This document shows, piece by piece, positions 57,287 through 64,000 of a DNA stretch of 64,000 nucleotides (position 1 is its first letter; each line of letters opens with the position of its first letter). The notes under the pieces are model-generated. The model was not told where the DNA came from, ran no database searches, and saw only the letters and a program-made list of their open reading frames with translations. A program made the position numbers and the translations under genes. This DNA is from Actinostola sp. cb2023 (taxonomy: Eukaryota; Cnidaria; Anthozoa; Actiniaria; Actinostolidae), in the NCBI GenBank assembly GCA_033675265.1, contig JAUJYZ010001532.1, positions 1-64,000 of the forward strand. The letters run 5' to 3'.

Positions 57287-58444
57287 ATGTTTTCATCTTT
57301 TTTTAAAGTTTCAGAGATGAACATAAACGACTCAAGTGTTGGTGTGACGGCTTCAAACGCGTCTCAAGACTGCATGGCAGAGCCTGATGTCAGTGCAGAA
57401 ATCTTCCTCAAGATCACTGCCTTCTCACTTGTCTTGTTCATGGCATGTATTGGCAACCTTTTGGTCATATGGGTCGTGCATAAGAATCAATCCATGCGGA
57501 AGAAACCTATCAATCTTTTCATCGTCAATCTGGCAGTGTCGGATCTCCTGCTCGCTCTCTTTGTCATCCCTCGAATTGCAAGTGAAATTATTGTTGGTCC
57601 AGGGGTATGGCTTATTACAGGTATCGCTGGTGATGTATTTTGTAAGGTTGTCATTTTTGTGCAAGATGTGTCCACTGCCGTTTCTCTGCAAAGCCTGGTG
57701 ATCATCGCTTTTGATCGCTTCTGTGCTGTCGTGTATCCTTTTCGCATAGCCACCATGTCATGCACAACCCGTCTTGTTGTCATCCCAATGACTTGGTTCG
57801 TGGCTTGTGCGATCCATTCCCCATATTTCCACGTTTACCAACTGAGTTCGTTCAACAACAAGACATCGTGCGTCCAGATTTGGTCATCGGACAGAGAAGA
57901 GCACGAGAGAATTGCGCGCAAGTACTACATCGCTATGTTCTGCATATTTGTTGCCATTCCTGTGATTCTCCTGACGGTGCTCTATTCGGCCATCTTTTAT
58001 CACCTGAAAAGAAGGGGAAGCAAGACCGATTTGCATACATCAGCTTTGCAAACAGGGCGGCGCAAAGAGCAAGAGTGGAATGTGTTAAAGATGGCCATGG
58101 CAATAGTGCTGGGGTTTGCCGTGTGCTACGGTCCTTTCAACGTCCTGGTCTTCTTAAGGATTTTCAAGTGGGACATCTGGATTCCTGTTTGCAGTTTCAA
58201 GACGATTTATTTTGTCACAATTTTCCTTGTTTACTTCAACACCGCACTCAATCCCATTATTTACTTTACATTCAGTGAGAACTTCAGGCTCGGGTTTATT
58301 CGGGTTTTCACGCATCGATCACAGAACAGCTCGACTGCAAAGTGCTTTCTCACGAGCGCGAAGAAGATTCGAACAGACGGAGTGAACTGTGACAGCACCA
58401 TGCATGCCAAGACGACATGCCATATCCTTGACACGGCTCTGTGA
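57287..58444 (+). CDS. Class A (rhodopsin-like) GPCR, probable neuropeptide receptor (GPCR 2)
   Basis: An open exon of 385 codons encodes seven hydrophobic segments. Counting from the first ATG, the landmarks are N57 of GN in TM1, NLAVSDLL with D86 in TM2, C119 before TM3, DRF at 143-145 (a DRY variant), W170 in TM4, C195 in loop 2, P225 in TM5, CYGP at 280-283 in TM6 and NPIIY at 322-326 in TM7. The second ATG at 57317 (MNINDSS) may be the true start, because TTTTTTTAAAGTTTCAG just before it resembles a splice acceptor; this gives 375 residues. Sequons occur at N14 and N24. Loop 2 contains CVQIWSSDREEH, like GPCR 1, and INLFIVNLAVSDLL is also close, so the two are paralogues. Tyr instead of Trp in the TM6 CWxP motif is notable. 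The ligand is unknown. Confidence 0.93.
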   Translation: MFSSFFKVSEMNINDSSVGVTASNASQDCMAEPDVSAEIFLKITAFSLVLFMACIGNLLVIWVVHKNQSMRKKPINLFIVNLAVSDLLLALFVIPRIASEIIVGPGVWLITGIAGDVFCKVVIFVQDVSTAVSLQSLVIIAFDRFCAVVYPFRIATMSCTTRLVVIPMTWFVACAIHSPYFHVYQLSSFNNKTSCVQIWSSDREEHERIARKYYIAMFCIFVAIPVILLTVLYSAIFYHLKRRGSKTDLHTSALQTGRRKEQEWNVLKMAMAIVLGFAVCYGPFNVLVFLRIFKWDIWIPVCSFKTIYFVTIFLVYFNTALNPIIYFTFSENFRLGFIRVFTHRSQNSSTAKCFLTSAKKIRTDGVNCDSTMHAKTTCHILDTAL

Positions 58445-59934
58445 GGGGGGCTCCAGTGAAGCACAGTGCGTACTATAAAATGGCTCCAAACAACTTGAGC
58501 CTTCATAACTGGCCACGATAGGGTCAAGCATCACTTCCCAAAATAATTTTATTTTTAGCTATTCTCTTAGGGTCGGTGAACTGGCACGCAAACAACTTCA
58601 ATTAGCCTTAGTGGGTCGCCCTAAACCTGTCGGCAGTTTTTTTGTTCTTTTTATCAGTCTCTCTGAGGCTAATGACGACTGCACAACGGAAAAACCGTCG
58701 AATTTTATATACGGTACGAGAAACCCCTATAGCTTTAGCCATGAGTAAGGGAAAAAAGCTGATTGATATGATAATCTTCAGTGCGCAAAAGATAACAACT
58801 TCGAGGGAAGCGCGAAAATTCATTGTTCACGAAGGGTTTGTGGGCCTTGTTAATCAATGTGGTCAACGTATCGCCGACTAGAACATTCAATTTGAACCAG
58901 TAATCTGCATATAGATCAGATGAGCATTATGTAGAACCTGGCACCAGATTTTCTTGAGGCGAAATACTTTCTGGATGTATAACCAGATAACGATGGCTGT
59001 TGAGATCGTCAATGGAACAATTACACGTACATTATTAAGCGGGAAAATGAGCGTAGTATCATTGATATTCTTGAAAGCATACTTCCTAATTCCAACTAAG
59101 ATCATCTATAGCGTGAGTTAGAGTTTGCCTGAGGGTATAGATGATAATAGTATACCTAACGTTGCTCCGTCGCTAAGAGTAACCAAACCCTATGCTAGCT
59201 ATGTGTTCTACAGCTTCTCTCCTTTAGATTTAACTCGATGGGAAAACAAATAAAAATCCTTAATAATGATGCTTTGTTTCTTAGTGGTTTTTATTAAAAA
59301 GTCTTGTTTTCAAAGTATCAATATCAGTTAATGGAGTCGACAGTCAGGAAGCAAATTGAGTTTATGCGGATTCGGGTCATGATAAGCATGATATACTTAG
59401 TTTGTTGTGGTTCACTATGAGGAGATAATATGTTATTATTTTCCAAGGCATCAGAATAAAATGGAAGATCATCCAGTTTTATCAGCGAAAGTCGGTAATT
59501 TCATTAGCATCGACAAATCTTCAGGATTGTTTTTCCCCACTGAAAACCAAACTTTCTGTAATCACTGAATCGAGTAAATAATTCAAAAGGGGAGATGAAA
59601 TTGTTAAGTGCTTTTTAACACATTTTTGTTCATTTCCATTTTTAATTATTGACGTACGCGAACAGGGTGTTTTTGAGGACCCCGCCACACGTACATTTGT
59701 ATACGTTTTCTAAAGATGTTTCTTTTAGCGGATGTTCCACCCACACCGATCGGCCGAGCGTTGTACATAGAATCGCTTTTGCCTGTCGACGACCTTCCTT
59801 GAAAGCTGGCTACGCGGAGTTACGAAAATTGCATTTTCGAATCATCATCAGCAACAACAACAACAACAACAACCTCCTTGGTTTGCACCTTGTCAATTAC
59901 ACGTAGATAAAAACTCAAAACATATATTTTTTTA
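58445..59934. other. Intergenic DNA downstream of GPCR 2
   Basis: No further gene is seen. AACAAATAAAAATCC near 59246 could be a distant polyadenylation signal. (CAA)n lies at about 59851-59869. Confidence 0.4.
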
Positions 59935-60705
59935 GAACTAATTATCATACAAGATTATTAATATAATAGGAAAACTCAATCTTTTTTTAGAACTAATTTT
60001 CATAGAAGATTATAATATAATTGGAAAACTCAAAACATATATTTTTTAGAACTAATTTTCATAGAAGATTATAATATAATTCAGTGGAAAACTCAAAACA
60101 TATATTTTTTAGAACTAATTTTCATAGAAGATTATAATATAATTGGGAAACTCAAAACATATTTTTTAGAACTAATTTTCATAGAAGATTATAATATAAT
60201 TGGAAAACTTAAAAATATATTTTTTAGAACTAATTTTCATAGAAGATTATAATATAATTCAGTGGAAAACTCAAAACATATATTTTTTAGAACTAATTTT
60301 CATAGAAGATTATAATATAATTGGGAAACTCAAAACATATTTTTTAGAACTAATTTTCATAGAAGATTATAATATAATTGGGAAACTCAAAACATATTTT
60401 TTAGAACTAATTTTCATAGAAGATTATAATATAATATAGGAAAACTCAAAACATATATTTTTTAGAACTAATTTTCATAGAAGATTATAATATAATTGGG
60501 AAACTCAAAACATATTTTTTAGAACTAATTTTCATAGAAGATTATAATATAATAGGAAAACTCAAAACATATATTTTTTAGAACTAATTTTCATAGAAGA
60601 TTATAATATAATTGGAAAACTCAAAACATATATTTTTTAGAACTAATTTTCATAGAAGATTATAATATAATTGGAAAACTCCAAACATATATTTTTTTAG
60701 GAATA
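59935..60705. repeat. AT-rich minisatellite, ~55-62-bp unit, about 13 copies
   Basis: The unit is TTTTTTAGAACTAATTTTCA TAGAAGATTATAATATAATT followed by GGAAAACTCAAAACATATA. Copies differ at the junction (TTGGAAA, TTGGGAA, TTCAGTGGAAA, TATAGGAAA). The 79-codon frame at 60200-60439 translates it and is not a gene. Confidence 0.95.
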
Positions 60706-61020
60706 TCAAGGAAAATTTCACTGTACTATATATTTTTATAGTAAACAGAGCCGGCCTTTTATATATTTGGGCTATGTGGATTAAGGCATTTTACAAATAT
60801 TTATTTATTATTTATTGTTATTATTGATATAAATATTATACGTTCACGGCCACCACGGGAGGAAAAAATTCGTTCTCAAATAAAAACGTGTTGACGCGGC
60901 ATAAATCACATAATACACGTTCATGATTCATATACATAGAAACAACTCACGTACTGTACAATAATTATTGGATGATATGTGGATGACATTACTTTTATAT
61001 ACTTTCTTTTATTATGTAAG
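60706..61020. other. Spacer, nothing recognised
   Basis: AT-rich unique sequence with a TTATTTATTATTTATTGTTA stretch near 60800. Confidence 0.4.
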
Positions 61021-61203
61021 GGCATTGAGATGTGTTGTAATGCGCTAGAACATTTTACTTTTTATTTTAGAAAAAAAAAAAAAAAAAAAATATTTTATTT
61101 TATTTTATTATTATTATTATTTATTTTTTTATAATCCACTAGTTCTTTTTCTTATTGTAAAGCGCATCGAGGTTCCAGGATGCGCTATATAAATACTCTG
61201 TTG

Positions 61204-61267
<64 letters not shown>

Positions 61268-61310
61268 TATTATTTATTATTACTTATTATTATTATTATG
61301 TTCGTCATTA
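61021..61310 (+). mobile_element. Two LINE/SINE 3'-tail-like fragments with A-run and (ATT)n
   Basis: GGGCATTGAGATGTGTTGTA ATGCGC at 61020 and TGTAAAGCGCATCGAGGTTC CAGGATGCGCTATATAAATA at about 61157 both follow the GTAAAGCGCAT...GCGC(TATATAAAT) tail pattern of L2/CR1-type retroposons. The first is followed by an A20-like run (61071-61090), the second by (TTA)n at 61208-61300. Only tails are present. Confidence 0.55.
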
Positions 61311-61741
61311 TCCTGAAACTAGCGTATGTATGGGTCTACTGCTGTACTGTTCGTCACGTAATCAGCATTATAATAGTTCTGCGCATTAATATAAGTTTTG
61401 GCCACACTCAGCTGACACTAAAACCTTATCTAGTGGATAATAGTCCCTTTTCGCGTTCACAGATACCGCTGTAAAACCGCTGTACTTATTGACAACAGAT
61501 TCGATCAAATGAATGTCAATATCAGCCATTTTGTTTTTCACGGCCTCGAAAAGCGAAACAGGGTGACCAACCAACTCGTGCCCAGTCCCCTAAGGGTAAC
61601 GACACCGATTTGTTGATATGAAATGTTGACATGAAACAATAGAAACATTTTTGAATCGCACGGACTGTTTTCTGAATCGAGGCTAAGCCTGTAAAAATGC
61701 GTCTTTTGTCATGGACAGCGGTCATCTCTAAACAACGGGTA
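61311..61741. other. Intergenic DNA, nothing recognised
   Basis: Short frames on the minus strand lack any family resemblance. Confidence 0.35.
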
Positions 61742-61941
61742 AGGACTTCATATATGGTACATTATGGTGGTCCATAGTACATTGTCTGTATATTCAACCC
61801 TTTAGGTACATTCTTAATGTTTTGCTTACTATGAGATGTTAAAATACGATATAAATACGATAGAACGAGATATACATAATAAAAATGTACCATATGAGAG
61901 AACGAGGCATAAATAATAAAAATGTACCATATATGAAGGAT
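61742..61941. mobile_element. 200-bp MITE-like element
   Basis: ACTTCATATATGGTACATT near 61745 and AATGTACCATATATGAAGGA at 61921-61940 form inverted ends. Near the right end AATAATAAAAATGTACCATAT is duplicated in tandem. Confidence 0.55.
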
Positions 61942-64000
61942 TATTCAAACAACGCGAAACTGGAGTATTTATTGGACTGACAGCATCAACATATCAAGTA
62001 CTAGACCGAAACGTCTAGAATAAAATAAATCTACAAATCAGTGACAACTCCTTTCGTTTTCAAATCTATATTATGCCTCATTACGAAATCTTCAATTATG
62101 ATATAAATTGTCATATGTATCACAGTTTTATAGGTAATTTCTACTGCTGCGCTGTTCGTCACGTAATCATGCATTCATATAGATTTAATAATTCACGTTC
62201 TATACATTAATATAAATTTCATCATCACTAGTAGAGGTAACCGAAAACTGCAAACATCGTTTCAGTAGAAACAAGCGTTCTAAAAATAACCATGACGTCA
62301 TCGGATGTGACGTCACACGCGGGTCCCAGTTCCGGCTGACACCCCACTACTCCCCCACTGGCTCCTTGTTGCAGAACTGTCATTTCTATACTACTTAGTA
62401 GAAGGACTACCGAATGGCCTCAAGAGGCGAACTCCCTTTTATAGTCATATATATATGAGTGTAGCATCCTCATTAAACATTATTATTATTATTATATTAT
62501 TATTATATTATTACTTGTGAATCCTTTGTTCGTTGCCACTTTTGACAATCGTCTCTCTGTCTTTTGTCCTATTTGGGCTTCCTGTTGGGCTATTGACCGG
62601 GAGGGACTGGAAGGTGTTACGAGAAAAAGGCCAATTCCCCCTCGGCCATAATAAAGCAAAGGAATCCCAGAAGACGGTTTCGTGAGTACGTTTTATACAA
62701 TAATCAGTTCATCATCACTGTGGCTCTAATTCCTATTTTTTGTGCATGATAAGTACTAGTATTGCCTAGGGCCTCCTCTGTTCATTTCCCTTTTAATAGG
62801 TTTTAACTCGTTGGATCCATTAACGTCCTGGGTTAGGAATCTGCATTACTTGTGGTGTCCTAGATCTACCACAAGCAGTGATTTGCCTACGTTTACTGGC
62901 TCTGATTCCCAGTTTTTTAAGCCTTGCATCAGTATGAGTAATTTCCGCAATTGTTCCCGCGTCGCATGTTAGCTAGTTTGCAGAGAACACTGATAATACT
63001 ATTATTCCAGGCAAAAGCAATGTGATCGATTAGTACCACGATCTGGGGGACTAAAATAAAGAAACGTTAATTGAGAAGAGTTAGATGAAGGTTCAAAACG
63101 TAGCTCGCTTTCATTGAAGCGTCTTGAATTCCAATGAAGCCCGATCCCGTGGATTTAAGCCGGTTTAAAAAACAATCACGCTCTAATTCCATTGTTTTCA
63201 TGAAAGGCATTTTCAATTTGAACATTTGGCCGTAAAAATTGAATGGAAGTATTAATGAGCAAGGCGCCAAATGTGTAAAGAATGTACAAGATTTTTGGAT
63301 GCACGATTATGGTAATATAGTCTTGTGTGTAGCCGTGAAAAAGATGATCGTTGTTTCAATTCATCGTAGCCGTCGCTGTAGCAGCATGTACGAACTGAAG
63401 ATGAAGAAATTGACTTGTTATTACTCCGCAACCTGTTTGTTATTCAAGCTAATAATATTAATTGCCGGACTTTGCACTGAATGATAGTCGGGAAACTACT
63501 AGATGGAATTGTGCCTCGATGAACAGGCTAATCTACGAGACAGGCAGGCATGTATCAGTACTTATTTGCATATCATGGTTCGGCATGTTTTCGAGTCGAG
63601 CGGGGGCTCTGTCGTCGTGTACCGGAATCTATTGTTTTACAATACAATAGCAGAGTGTAGAGTCGTTTGTTTTACACATTGTTCCATTGTGAACACCGTT
63701 CTTTGTTAACCGGTACACGACGGCACTACCCGAGCGGGGCTGAATTCGAAACACCCGGGACAGGTTTTGGATTTGAAATTCAAGACCCTTCCGGCCGGGT
63801 TTTGAATTCTTCCCTCTTCACTTATCAATTCCGCTCCCGGCGGGTTTTAGAATGTAGAGCTTATCCTCCGTTTGGAAACCTACATATAAATAATGGAATT
63901 AGAGAGTGATTGGTTTTTAATTATTTTCAAATATAATGAGACAACTTTAGTTCAGTCGGCGTGTTCCTTAGTTAGGCCCTGTTTACAAGGAGGGAGGGTA
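61942..64000. other. Intergenic DNA to the window end
   Basis: (ATT)n lies at 62480-62513. GTCGTGTACCGG at 63614 and CCGGTACACGAC at 63710 form a spaced inverted repeat. TGACGTCA occurs at 62293 and 62308. The final bases (GGCCCTGTTTACAAGGAGGG) resemble a transposon terminus cut by the window edge. No gene is recognised. Confidence 0.4.

Noticed and set aside
57760..58278. 172-codon plus-strand frame within GPCR 2
   Set aside because: It is an alternative frame of the receptor exon without any recognisable domain.

Overview
The window is AT-rich, gene-poor animal DNA crowded with transposons. Two single-exon class A GPCR genes, a degenerate Penelope-like element, a degenerate DIRS-like element, many foldback or MITE-type elements and long minisatellites together suggest an invertebrate metazoan, most probably a cnidarian such as an anthozoan. 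This assignment is inference from style and family content. No rRNA, tRNA or mitochondrial marker is present to fix it.

Layout. 1-2.5 kb: no gene seen. 2.5-7.6 kb: a decayed DIRS-like retroelement on the minus strand (gag, zinc knuckle, RT and RNase H remnants) with 165-bp terminal-type repeats. 7.9-10.4 kb: a 75-bp tandem array, a retroposon-like tail and a 122-bp triplication that runs into a candidate 3' exon. 12-20 kb: a tandem duplication, a MITE, a 29-bp minisatellite, a 140-170 bp repeat block and a foldback. 20.7-21.1 kb: a candidate secreted-peptide or neuropeptide first exon behind a TATA box. 21.5-25 kb: a 146-bp triplication, a nine-copy array carrying the cAMP-response palindrome, and a candidate terminal exon. 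25-31.4 kb: foldback and inverted-repeat elements, including a palindrome with a hammerhead-ribozyme-like core. 33.8-34.9 kb: GPCR 1. 39-46 kb: a MITE, a 1.8-kb 60-bp minisatellite, a (TTA)n tract, a promoter-like block with a hairpin, and nested MITEs. 46.9-49.5 kb: a Penelope-like element on the minus strand, interrupted by an inserted element. 49.5-50.7 kb: a long-TIR element carrying a RecQ-like helicase fragment, then a MITE. 52-55 kb: another hammerhead-like foldback and more TIR elements. 57.3-58.4 kb: GPCR 2. 59.9-62 kb: an AT-rich minisatellite and retroposon tails.

Functional content. The only confident host genes are the two GPCRs. They share an unusual extracellular-loop-2 motif, lie on the same strand about 22 kb apart, and look like members of a locally expanded, intronless neuropeptide-receptor-like family. 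The candidate peptide-precursor exon at 20.95 kb is the most interesting possible partner, but nothing in the sequence proves a ligand-receptor link. Almost everything else is mobile-element debris and tandem repeats.
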